Below, piece by piece: positions 23,037 through 34,424 of a stretch of 64,000 nucleotides of DNA. The position numbers were made by a program, and so were the translations under genes. The DNA comes from Brassica napus (Eukaryota; Streptophyta; Magnoliopsida; Brassicales; Brassicaceae), in assembly GCF_020379485.1 (NCBI RefSeq), contig NC_063448.1, positions 43,905,218-43,969,217 on the forward strand, read 5' to 3'. The first letter of the stretch is position 1. Each line of letters opens with the position of its first letter. The notes under the pieces are model-generated. The model did no database searches and was not told the origin of the DNA. It was given only the letters and a program-made list of their open reading frames with translations.

Positions 23037-23588
23037 TAAGACGAAACACGCACCGTTTGTTCGTCCCCTTACTGGGCAAAAGGCTTTTTTTTTTTTAACA
23101 ACTCATCCCGCTTCTCTTCTTCTTCTTCCTCTTCCACCCAACCAACCAACCACCACCGAGTTTCTTCTGTTTCGCGGTTATTGAAAAAATCACATTTCGC
23201 GGGCGAGGGAACAAAAGGGTAAAGTTTTTTCGTTTATTTCCGCGGCTTTACCTCTTATTTTTATTTTCGTGGAAAATTAAGAGCTCGCGGCAACTTAGAA
23301 TTAGGATTCTTGGAATCGCTTATTGTATCGACTTTCTCCCCTCCCCTCCCATCGCGCATCGTGTTAGGTAGAGCGAAATCAAGGATCATCGATCTGTTTC
23401 TCGTCTAAAATCTACACTAAGCAAAATCCGAGAGTTTAATTACGAACCTGCCATCTTTCTTTGTAGGTTTCTTGCGTTTTGCTTAATATATCAATTCAGA
23501 TCTATGTGAGCTTTTGTTTCACGATTCTGATTTACTTTTCTTTTTTTTTTGTCTTTTGCATCTCTGGAGGCAAGTATTTAACATAAAC

Positions 23589-26227
23589 ATGGATAGAGCT
23601 ATTAGAAGGAGAACGACGAGTAGTGGATCTGGTTTGGATCAGACTAATGGAGCAGAGGTTACTCCAACTCCTAACAAAGTACCAGAGGCAGAAAGTCACA
23701 TGAAACATGAATCGACCAATGATGTAAACGGTAATGTAAAGATAGCCAATGGGGTTTCTGGTGAAGAAGAACAAGAATCAAGAACCCCTGTAACCGTAAA
23801 GAAGAGTTCTGGTACTAAATTTACAGGTTCGCATCGTGAACTTGTCCTTGGTCTTCCTTGCCGTGGACAATTTGAGATCAAACGGAGTTCCAAGAAGCTA
23901 GGAGGTGGTGGTGGTAGTGGTAAAAAGAATGTGCTGGCTTCAAGTCACAAGAGAGCTCAGGGATCTAAAGAAGCTGCTTCTGTTCATGCTAATCCTACGC
24001 CTGTAAATGAATCAAAGAAAAGGAAGAATTATACGAAGAAAGTAGAAGTTAGAGAAGATGATGAGTACACAAGGATCAAGAAGAAACTTCGGTACTTTCT
24101 AAACCGGATCAGCTACGAGCAAAGCCTTATTGATGCTTATTCTTTAGAAGGCTGGAAAGGTTCAAGGTTTGTCTCTTTCTTATCATTTCATTTTTCTCCT
24201 TTGTCCTGTGTGAGATTGATATTTGATTATGTGTTCTTTTGTTAGCGCGGAAAAGCTAAGGCCAGAGAAAGAGCTTGAACGAGCCAAGAAGGAGATTCTA
24301 CGACGCAAAGTTAAAATCAGAGAGCTTATTCAGCATCTGGACACACTCTGCGCCGAAGGGAACATTCCAGAGTCTTTATTTAATTCTCATGGAGAGATCT
24401 CTAGTGAGGATGTAAGACCAAATATTCATTCTGAAACTCGAGCTTTGTGTCTCTAGGAAGTACTTGCTAATAGGAGCAGTTGTTTGATTTCAGATATTCT
24501 GTTCAAAATGTGGTTCGAAGGACGTACATATTGATAACGATATCGTACTATGCGATGGGTTTTGTGACCGAGGCTTTCACCAGTACTGTGTTGAACCTCC
24601 TTTGCGGAAAGAAGATAGTAATCACTTCTGCCTTACGTACTTGGTATTGTGTTTTTGAGCACTTCTTGCTGGTTCTTATGAATTGTTTGTCTGTTTTGTA
24701 GTTCCTCCGGATGATGAGAGCTGGTTATGCCCTGGATGTGCTTGCAAAGATTATAGCTTTGAGTTGCTCAATGATTCTTTAGGGACAAAACTCTCGGTCA
24801 GCGACAGTTGGGAGGTATATTAGACAATGTTTTAAATGTTAAACAGAAGTATAAACTTTAATAAGACACCTGACTTGATGCTTTGTGTAGAAAGTATTTC
24901 CTGAGGCAGCAGCAGCGATGGCTGGTGGTGGAGGTTCAAATCTGGACTGTGATCTTCCTTCAGATGATTCTGAGGATGAAGAGTACGATCCGGAGGGTTT
25001 GAATGATAATGAAGGTGATGAAGATGGCAGTGATGAGTCTGAGAACGAAGATGGGAGTTCGGATGAATCTGCATCTGCATCTGAGGAAATGATTGGATCA
25101 TTTAAAGATGCAAAAGATATAATGAACCTTCCGTCTGATGATTCTGAGGATGATGACTATGATCCTGATGCTCCAGCTCGTGATGAAGATAAAATGCAAG
25201 AAAGTTCAAATTCAGACGATTCAGACTCTGATGATGTGGAAGCTAACTCAAAAGGAGATGAGTCTGATCAGCAAGATGAAGTTACGCCACGTGGGAAGCT
25301 AGGCAGAAAAAAATCTAAGCTCCCAGATGTTTCCATCTTAGAGTCAGATGCTGGGATTGGTGAAGATGTTCCGGGGAGGAGGAAGGTTGAAAGGCTGGAC
25401 TACAAAAAGCTCTATGATGTGAGTGTTCTATCACATTTTATATAATTAATCTTCTACTTGGTTTTTCAGAACCCTATGCTGATGTATCTTATATGTGCAG
25501 GAGGAATATGAGAACGTTCCTACGTCATCAAGTGATGATGAGGATTGGGATAAAATTGCGGGAAAAGAAGATTTCGAGTCAGCAGATGAAGGGGACACTG
25601 TACCTCTGGAACAGCCTTCCATAGCAGAAGATCAGAAACCGAAAAGAGAAAATAAAAAGGTTACTTTGAAAGCGCCACAAGAAGCACACAGAGAAGATGG
25701 TTGTTCTGGCAAACAAAGCAGCTCTGCATCATCTAAACAGACAAATCCCAAAACTCAGGTAAACAAAGTATAGTTGTCTTTATGCTAAGGCATTATGAGA
25801 AAGATTCCGGTTTAAAGCTTCCTCTTTTATGCAGAGATTATTTGAGTCTTTTCATGAGAATCGATATCCAGACATTAGCACAAGGGAGAACTTAGCCAAA
25901 GAGCTACAGATGACAGTTAAACAAGTAAAGAGTTACCTCCTAGTAAATGGTTTCTTTCTCTCTTTTTTAGTTGATTTCATTTCAGCTTATAAGCTGTGTT
26001 TATGTATTGTGTAGGTTAATAACTGGTTTAGGAATACACGTTTTTCAACAAGCAAAACAATGTCTTCAAAGGAAGATGTTGAGAAGTTAAGAACATGTAA
26101 GCAATCTGAAGGTGAGACATCTGTTGCTGGAAGTAGCAAACAAACCGAACCAGTCACAGAGAATAAGAGTGGAGCATCGGAGTCAACTAGTAGTGGATCA
26201 AGAAAAAGAAGGAGAAGGTTGACTTAG
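23589..26227 (+). CDS. HAT3.1: Homeobox protein HAT3.1 (PHD finger-homeodomain)
   Basis: There are eight exons: 23589-24166, 24246-24411, 24494-24617, 24702-24814, 24891-25418, 25501-25758, 25835-25924 and 26015-26227, giving 689 codons. Arabidopsis HAT3.1 is slightly longer. The N-terminal third contains the PHD-associated segment ([20 protein letters not shown]). Exons 3-4 carry a PHD finger ([31 protein letters not shown]), which reads histone H3 tails in this class. An Asp/Glu/Ser-rich acidic region follows with repeated LPSDDSED-(E/D)-(E/D)-YDP motifs. The C-terminal homeodomain ([33 protein letters not shown]) ends in SRKRRRRLT. It is a nuclear DNA- and chromatin-binding protein. The ATG at 23589 is chosen over 23514 because only it aligns with the family N-terminus. 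The exon 7/8 join KQ-VNNWF is required for an intact recognition helix. Confidence 0.9.
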
Positions 26228-26342
26228 AGATTCTTAATCATGAAGGGTTTTAGTTAACTTGTGGATTATGAAGACTTCGAAGTTGTAGCATTGCAAGAAT
26301 CAGTGATGCTAAAGTGAAAAGTTGAGGCAACATAAAGATATA

Positions 26343-26589
26343 CTCCCTCTGTTCCTTAATATTACATATTCTAGAAAAAAAATTTGTTTTTAATAGATCA
26401 ATTTTTTACATTTTCAAGACATGTTTTATTAACTAATTACAAATTTCGAAAAACTTAATTGCACTTACTGAATTGTTATTGGTTTAAAATTATGAAACAA
26501 AGATAAACACAAAAAAATATGCAAATTTAATGTGTTTTATTAAAATGTGTGAAAAATCTAGAATATGTAACATTAAAAAACAGAGGGAG
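26343..26589. mobile_element. Stowaway-type MITE, copy 3
   Basis: It begins TA-CTCCCTCTGTTCC and ends CAGAGGGAG-TA, with TA duplications at 26341-26342 and 26590-26591. The interior differs from copies 1 and 2, so it is another subfamily. It starts 115 bases after the HAT3.1 stop codon and may lie in the 3' untranslated region. Confidence 0.85.
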
Positions 26590-26666
26590 TATTTGGTCAG
26601 ATAAAAAATTGGATAGGTTCATTTTGATTTATGTTATGAATTTATGATTATGAAATTTTTTGTTTA

Positions 26667-26808
26667 TGTTATGAACCACATTGTGGATGGCTTATAACCA
26701 AGAAATTATGATTTGTAATCTTTCCATTTATTTATGACGGGGTAATCTCCTATATAAGGAACCTCTATGTTATAAATAAAGATAGACTTTTCCATTACTT
26801 TTATAACA
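26667..26808 (+). repeat. 5' LTR of the decayed copia element
   Basis: It begins TGTTATGAAC and ends ATAACA. It contains the TATA-like TCCTATATAAGGAACC. Confidence 0.8.
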
Positions 26809-26859
26809 CGTTATCATCACAAAACTCTAAATCCCTAAGCTAATACCCAAATCGAAAAA

Positions 26860-27450
26860 TCCTAAAACCCTAACCCTAGCCGGCGATCCGACGAACCCTA
26901 AACCCCGATCGCGTCTCTTGTTCCCGCATCTGTTGCAGCTCGCGTCCCCGATCAGCTTCAGCCCAAGGCGTTCCTGATCCTAGCTCAGACGTTCGCGACC
27001 CGAGAGCAGCTCTAGCACGCGACCTCTTCCTCGTTCGGGACAGCATCAGACAGCTCGCGTCCGACGATCAAGGCGTTCCCGATCAAGCAACAAAGGACGT
27101 CTGCGACCCGATAGAAGCGACTCGATCCATTCCAGCTCGCGTCCCGTTCGTGTCCAGCTCGCGGCTCAACTCCTTTGGTGGTCTGATTCAACAATCATCT
27201 AAGGTTAAAAGGTAATTCAAAACCTAAGAACCCATAATCGAACATGGATTGATTGATAAAGAATGAAACCCTAAAACCCTAATCTTTATGAATCAAAACC
27301 ATAGAGTAATAGATCAAAAATCCTAATTGAGTAAATCGAAGCTCTAAAAGTTCGATACCCCAAACCCTAAATCATGTTCCTACATGATTAAACCCCCAAA
27401 TCGGTTTTTACAAGTTAAAATCCGATAAACCCTAACCCTATATCTATAAA
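26860..27450. repeat. AAACCCTA (telo-box-like) rich leader
   Basis: Interspersed CCCTAA words occur at 26864-26878, 27266-27282, 27361-27372 and 27425-27450, plus several singles. They are not a continuous telomeric array; they are scattered within the element leader. Confidence 0.6.
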
Positions 27451-28051
27451 CCCTAAATAATATAAGTATCAGAATTAATTATACTATAATTATCAAATCA
27501 CATATTAAAACCCTAATCAAATATTTTGAAATCAAAACTGTTTTCGGTTTTGATCATTGAGGTTTTAAATCTGATTGAATCTGATGCTATGTTGCTAGAA
27601 TTGTTTGAGCGTTAAATTGATAGATTTATTTTCTCATCCTACTTGGTTAATTGTTCATCTGATTTAAAATTGTTTAAACCGACCAACATGTTAAAACATT
27701 GATTGAATCCGATAGGTTGATAGATTGATTGAGGTTTACTTGTTTAAAATCCGAATGATCTGATTGCATGATTCTTGAGGTTTAATATCATCTGCTAGGA
27801 TTGATAGTTTTGTAATCTGATCTGTTTTAAATAGAAACCCTAAATAATCCGTATGATAGGTTATATTGATCTGATTTGAATGTCTTTGAGAATTGAGAAT
27901 CCGTATGCTAGGTTGATAGATTCATGATAAAATCTAATGTCTTGAAGTTTAAGATTGTATGCTAAGTTTGATTGATCTGATTATATGTTTTTGAGGTTTG
28001 ATAAATTCGGATACTAGATAAATTATTTACACATGGTTTATGCTAAATACC

Positions 28052-28197
28052 AATCAGCTTTGAAACTGATTCATTGAAATTCATGCTTGAAATCTATATT
28101 CTAGTATTGCTAAAATCAGCCTTGAAACTAATTCATTGAAATTCATGCTTGAAATCTATATTCTAGTATTGCTAAAATCAGCCTTGAAACTGATTGA
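28052..28197. repeat. 62-bp tandem repeat, about 2.3 units
   Basis: Units start at 28054, 28116 and 28178 with TCAGCxTTGAAACT. They are nearly identical and lie in the element leader. Confidence 0.9.
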
Positions 28198-28489
28198 GTG
28201 ATTAATAAATCTTTTTACTTGTCTTGCTAAAATCCATTGATTGTTAAACCTTAATTGCATGATTAATTGAATCCGTTTTTGCTAGTCTTGATAAACCATA
28301 ATATTATGAGCACATAGAAATAGTATTGCTGAGACTTGCTAGAAATTGACTGATTGATTAAATGCCTTTAAGATTGATAGTCTCATTGTCCTCACAAGAT
28401 TGAAATCCGAATTGATTGTTTTTAAGAGTAAGGCTGCATGAAAATTATATCTAAATATTGAGTGATATATGATTTGAGATATCGAAAAT

Positions 28490-29320
28490 CAACTTGGATT
28501 TTGCTGCCCTAAATCTCTCTGGAGATAATTATTTACGGTGGGCATTGGATACAAAGATTATCCTAAAGTCAAAAAGACTTGGTGAATGTATCATAGAATG
28601 CAATAATGCCAATGAGAAAGATTGATACAAGACAATATTAATTATTAGCCATCATCTTATTAAGAGTCTCAAAGATCAGTATCTGACTATAGAGAATCCT
28701 CTAGACCTTTGGACAGAGTTAAAAAATCGAGATATGATCACCAAAGAACAGTGTTATTACCAAATACCCTATTTGATTGGAGGAATTCCAGAATCCAGGA
28801 CTATAAGTCCGTGGATGAGTCTATTGCTAGCTGGGCAAAATAATGGATTACTAATGAGAAACATTGAATTGAGACCTCCTGGATTAACCCCATTACCTGA
28901 TACCAATAAGACCGCAAAAGAAGAAAAAATGGGTAACCAGGTCCAGAATGATAGACCACATGGTCATGGCCGTGGAGGGTGGAAAGGACGTGGCCATGGC
29001 CACTATAACACATTTGTTCGTGGGAATCACTATGGTAGAGGCCGTGGGTATCAACCCAATTTGAGCCATGGTCAAGGCAGTGGCCGTGGTGTATCCTTTA
29101 AATCACAAAGCTCGACCAAATCAGTGTGCCATAGATGTGGAATGGGGAGCCATTGGGCTAAGATATGAAGGACTCCCAAACATTTTTGTGACCTCTATCA
29201 AAGAGAGTCTGAAAGGGAAGAATCCTGAAACCTATTTGGTCTATAAAGATGGTGAAAATAATTTCGAACATGATCAAGATGATCTTATGGAATATGAGAC
29301 TTATGATTGCCTAAAATAAT
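28490..29320 (+). pseudogene. Copia gag remnant with zinc knuckle
   Basis: The sequence reads LSGDNYLRWALDTKIIL and ENPLDLWTELKNR (UBN2-type gag). A Gly/Arg/His-rich linker follows (28734-29168 frame, HGRGGWKGRGHGHY), then the knuckle CHRCGMGSHWAK. Stops occur inside the gag (for example near 28624) and just after the knuckle at 29166. Confidence 0.75.
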
Positions 29321-30149
29321 CAAGTTGATAATCTGATTTCGACATCAAACTTGTGTGATTGTTTTGCTTGTATGATTTCTCTGATTTTTATCTCCTTGAA
29401 TTTATTTCTATTACATTGTCTGCTTAGATTAAATGAATGAATGATTTTTCTATATGAGTACACTGAAAAACGCCAATATAAGTACTAAATCAGGTATCGC
29501 CAGTCTGAAAGAAGACTATGGCTAGGCTAATATATTATTGCCGAAGGGTATGCATCTAGAAATCAGTGATGCCTTATATTCACCCAGCTCTAAGAGCAAG
29601 AGCAGCCGATTGAGTTTTAAAGATATAAGAATGAATGATTTCCATATTGAAACAATAGGTGAAAGAAACAAAGAGTTTCTTCAGCTATATGTATAAAATC
29701 GCCTAAGGCCATAATAAGTCCTAAAGACTATACCTTCATTCTCTACTGACCTAGACTATGCATAGATCATTATGATAGAGGCTAAAAGCCAGCGAAAATA
29801 TACACTTTATGGCACGACCGGATTGGCCATCCTTGTCCAAACATGATGCAAAAATTGATATTCAAAAGACACACATTAAAAAATAAGAAGAGTTATCCCA
29901 AAGAATCTCACGTGTGTAGCATGTACACAAGGGAAACTCATTATGCCATCACCAGTAAAACGGCTACGAGCCCCTTTTTCATAATAAAGACTATATGTCT
30001 AGATACTGGTGAATACATGTCTCAAGCGTTTAAATGATTATGGTATGTCCATGGGGGTAAGTGTGGAAATTCTGTGATACATGTCCATACCAAGAACGGC
30101 TTGGCCAAAATCTTTTAAAACGCAAAATAGCTGATTGATAGACCATAAC

Positions 30150-31620
30150 TTATGAGGTCAAAACTCCCATTCACAGCTTGGGCCACACGAAATTTACATG
30201 CACCTAAGTTAATACGCATCAGGCCATTTAGTGAGCATACATATCCCCTATCACAATTATTAACGGGTCAAGAGCCAGACATACCCCATCATAAGACATT
30301 TGGATGTGCTGTCTATGTACTAATTGCTCCACCACAGAGAACTAAGATGGGACCTCAAAAGAAAGATGGGGATATATGTTGGATATGATTCTCCCACAAT
30401 AATAAAGTACTTTGAGCCAACTATGAGTGATTATATTTGAGGCCAGGTACACAGATTATTTTAAGACCAGGAGGAGAAAAAAATAATAAAGCTGGTAAAA
30501 GAATGGTAAAAGAAATAGAATGGAATCAACCATCAATGTCTTGGCAAGATCCTCGGACTAAAGAATGTGAAATAGACGTCCAAAGATTATACATTTACAA
30601 AGCTAGCTAATCAAATGTCACACATTTGCTGACCCGAAAAAGAATGACTAAGTCATATATAAACCAGCTTGTAAAGCACTAACGAATTTGATGTCCAAGA
30701 AGAGACACAGTCAAGTTGCTACGGAGTCTAGACAACGTATGAAAAGTGGTAGACCAAATAGGTTCCAAAAGATAAGAATCCTCGGAAACAAAAGAAAGGT
30801 GCAGAGAATGATAATCAAAATCCAAATTCGAGGTTACTAAGGAAACCATCCCAGACATGGAGATAAGGCCGACCGGCTCTATGGTACAGGTACCAAACAA
30901 TGTAGCTTGGGACGCCAAGCTGCAAAGTATTAAAGGTCCTGATAATAATGAATCTCAATCGATTATATCATGTCTGGAACATAATGGAACCAATAAGGAA
31001 TGTCGACATAAGATGATTTATTTGCATACAAGGTAGCACTTGAATTTATGAATATAAGCGAGGATCATGAACCCACGTCAATATAAGAGTGCGCATTCGT
31101 AGAACATATTTGATTGAATGGAAACGTGGGGTTAAATAGTTTAAAGAAGAAAAGCGGATTTGGCCGTATGATTAAGACGCCATATGATGTTAAAACCAGT
31201 GGATATAAATGAGTCTTGTGAGGAATAGAAATCGTGAGATATAAAGCTGATGTTGCACAACGATTCTCACAAAGACCAGTAATAGATTATGAGGAGACAT
31301 ACTCCCATGTGGTGGATGCAACTACTTTTAGATTTCTCATAAGTCTGGCTATATAAGAGAGAAAATTAGACTTGCAGCAAGTTGATGTAGTGACTGCATA
31401 TTTATATGGTACACTGGATAATGAAAGTACTAGAGAGTATTGAGCTGAAAGTACAACAAGTTTTCGAGAACAATATTGATAATCATCAAAGTATATGATC
31501 TGAATATCCTAGGAACCTCTGGATACAATTTTCCAAACAGTTGAATATCTCAAGAAAGAGTTTGAGATGAAAGATCTTGGAAAACAAAGTTTTGTTTGAG
31601 ATTAGAGTTTGAGTACATTA
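30150..31620 (+). pseudogene. Copia integrase and reverse transcriptase remnants
   Basis: The frame 30152-30388 has an integrase C-terminal stretch (LLTGQEPDIPHHKTFGCAVYV, APPQRTKMGPQ). Around 31250-31430 the reverse transcriptase is recognisable (DVAQRFSQRP, DYEETYSHVVDATTFRFLISL, KLDLQQVDVVTAYLYG). Stops and indels are dense; there is no coding capacity. Confidence 0.7.
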
Positions 31621-32284
31621 ACAATGAAATCCTTGGGCATCAAATAATATATACAGAAAATGGTACTCAAGAGATTTAATATGGACCAGTCTCATCCATT
31701 ATCTAGTACATGGGCGTGAGATCACTTGTATTGGACACTGATCCATTCAGTCCAAAGGTGGACGATAAAGAAGTCTATTTAGTCCTGAGATGGACGATGC
31801 AGAAGTCTTGTTTTAGACACTGATCTGATTGGTCCATAAGAAGGACGATGAAGAAGCCTTTGATTTTGGTTTATTTTATACTAACCAGCCCAAAGAGGGG
31901 TTATTTGGTTTTGTTGATTTTTTTTTCAGATGGTGGTACACGCATATCACAACAACATCATCCAACATTTCGTGTGTGTGTATTTGAGGTCGATGACTCA
32001 ATATGTTCGATCAGATTGTGGCATGGCCGATGGTAAAGAAGAACCAACTATCATGTTCGAGGACGAAACATATTCTGCCCAAGATCTTCATCACCCACGG
32101 ATTGCAGAAAATTGGAGAGGTCTAAGGGACCTTCAGTAATGTCCAAATCAGGGAGAGTAATGTGTGTTGTATTCTTTTTCCTTCACTATGGTTTTGTCCC
32201 AATTGAGTTTTCCTGGTAAAGTTTTAATGAGACAACATTAAAGCACATTACAAGCTCTAAATGGTTATGGCATCCAAGGGAGAG

Positions 32285-32425
32285 TGTTATGAACGAGATT
32301 GTGGATGGCTCATAACCAAGAGATTATGATTTGTAATCTTTCTATTTATTTATGACGGTGTAATCTCCTATATAAGGAACCTCTATGTCATGAATAAATA
32401 TAGACTTTTCCATTACTATTACGAC
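32285..32425 (+). repeat. 3' LTR of the decayed copia element
   Basis: It is a direct copy of 26667-26808 with several substitutions; the end is CG rather than CA. Confidence 0.8.
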
Positions 32426-32618
32426 GTTTTAAATTTTTGACAGTTTTTTTTCCGTTGTTTGTGTAATGGATCGAGAAACCGGTTTACTATTTGCGGACAT
32501 GAGTTAATAAGTTTAAACCGGTATGAAATGTCTTTAATCAAGATGGGCCCATCATGGGATTATACAAAGCCCCATAAAAGCCTAGGCTTGTCTGACGTGC
32601 TGCAGAAGGTAGTGGGAA

Positions 32619-32951
32619 ATGAAGAAGGTGCTTAGAGTATACGGCGGCGTTTTAAGGCTAGTTCGGCTTTTGCCGGCGGACACGAGGCCATACTACGCCA
32701 AGTACGCGAGGGAGAACTTCGTTAACTACCGTGACGTCGACGTAAGCGAAACACCCCTTGATGAACTCTTCCAACGGGCTTATAATCACTCACTATGGGT
32801 ACTCAAAAAGGTACATAGATTCTTTTTTTTTTGTTCTTTTTGAACTGTAGATTCTAGATACTCTTTCGCTTGCTTATGAGTTCTTAATCGTTTGCAGTAT
32901 TCAATCGACGAATCTGCTGCCAAGAAGCTAAAAGAGATTTGTTTTGAATAA
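32619..32951 (+). CDS. LYR motif-containing protein (LYRM9-like)
   Basis: Two exons, 32619-32810 and 32898-32951, give 81 codons. The protein MKKVLRVYGGVLRLVRLLP ... RPYYAKYARENFVNYRDVD ... LDELFQRAYNHSLWVLKK-YSIDESAAKKLKEICFE matches, from memory, the small Complex1_LYR-type protein At3g19508. LYR proteins are short helical mitochondrial proteins that bind acyl carrier protein and help assemble respiratory complexes or deliver Fe-S clusters. The specific partner here is unknown. The intron lies after the LKK codons in phase 0. The gene starts about 190 bases from the decayed copia 3' LTR, so its promoter is partly retrotransposon-adjacent. A GATGGGCCCATC palindrome sits at about 32543-32554. 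Confidence 0.85.
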
Positions 32952-34424
32952 TCACGCACACCACCTGTTCGACGTTATTCCCATGAGAGATTTCGAACAA
33001 GTTTTTTCCTAAGGCTTCAATGATTTGTTAAACGGGTACCATCAATTATACTACTTTTGATCTTAGTGTAATAGCTATATCAAGAACAGAGGTTGCTCAT
33101 ATGTCGTTTTCTTTCCTTTTGTTTCTCTTGACTTTTGCTGCAGGCATTTGTTGACTGCTCAATCAGTCATGTCTTGTTTGAGTAGTTTCTTGTTTGTTTG
33201 CTTCATCCTCAATAAATCGCTATGATTTTTACATTCTTATAGTCAAAAACATCCCATTACTTGACAAGAAATAATATCATCCATCTTTAGTAATGAAAGA
33301 AACTCATCATAGCGAAGTGGCAGTGATGTAATAACGAACAAGAGAGTAGGGATTGTTTGGGTACGAGTGATTTATCATGTAGCTAAGGACAATACACAGT
33401 GACGGTAGAGTTTTAGTCCACACCTAAGTCTTTAGGTCCTTGTCGGAACTCGAAAATGGTTACATGAAACGAACCTAACCAAACCAAACTGTGTCTGAAG
33501 ATTGTTTTTGCTTCTCAAGAGTCAGAACAGGCTAAAAAACAAGTTGGGCTGGTTAATAATTAGAGTTTTCTCCTCACGCGTGTCTGCAGTATTTGCACGT
33601 GTCAAACCTGGTACATGTCAGTATGTTAAAATTTCTTCCTTTCTTTTGTTTATTTGATATAGTATCTGTTGTATCATGTGAAGCCATAGTGTCATTATGT
33701 TAATGATAGACATGATAAAGGCAATTTTTTTTAAAAAACTACTAGTATATGGTTTTGTAGTAATGTAATGTAATATAGCACGGGTTTATTGAACAACGGA
33801 TATGAATGCGTGTGTGTGACATTAATTAGTTGTCTAACTTCCAGAAAGAGAGAAAAGAAGCAGCAGTTTAAGAAACGAACATCAGCTTCGAGTGAATCAA
33901 ATCTACAGTTTCCTCGGGCCAGGTGGATTTGACCAACATTATCTTCAAATTTATATATTTCCCTTTCTACCCCTCTCTTAGCAAGTATCAATCATGTAAT
34001 CAACACTAGTCCCCTTACTTAACCAGTACGGTAAAGAGTCGATTTGATTAGGATCTGAAGTTGTAAATCCAATCAGTACTTTTTTTCTTGCATATTCACT
34101 AATAAAAGTATCATTTTCTTTCTATCATTCAAAAACCCAATTTATGTTACACCCAATAGATAGATTGTAATTTATGTGATTTCAGGAAAATTTTCTCTTT
34201 AAAAATTTTATGTATAAGCAAAAAAAAAAATAATAATTGGGTTTATGTGGAAATAAATACATCAACCATCAAGCAAGTAAAACCAGTTATAAAAAGCCCA
34301 AAAAGGTAGAGAGAAACCATTTACCAACGATTATCTTCTAGTTCATGGTTCTCACCTTCTCTCATTCTCCAGCTCAGCTTCTTCCACGAAAGTACTTGTA
34401 AATAAATACTTAAGAAAAATCACA
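32952..34424. other. Intergenic sequence between the LYR gene and bHLH113
   Basis: The first 300 bases would be the 3' untranslated region of the LYR gene. The bases before 34424 form the bHLH113 promoter and leader. No further gene is seen. Confidence 0.4.

Larger units (their letters stand above)
26667..32425 (+). mobile_element. Decayed Ty1/copia retrotransposon with short LTRs
   Basis: Short LTRs 26667-26808 and 32285-32425 share TGTTATGAAC, ATTGTGGATGGCT and TCTCCTATATAAGGAACCTC. The sequence after the left LTR (TTATCATCACAAAACTC) is the alternative copia primer region of the TTATCAGCACGA type. AAGGGAGAG precedes the right LTR. Between them, fragments of every copia domain can be read in shifting frames with many stops. 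The 1.6-kb leader is unusually long and AAACCCTA-rich. No clean target duplication is visible. Confidence 0.85.

Noticed and set aside
27012..27194. 60-codon minus-strand open frame in the copia leader
   Set aside because: It lies in the GC-rich part of the leader without similarity or regulatory context.
26860..27450. Interstitial telomere array
   Set aside because: The CCCTAA words are scattered and not in continuous heptamer tandem; they lie in an LTR element leader.
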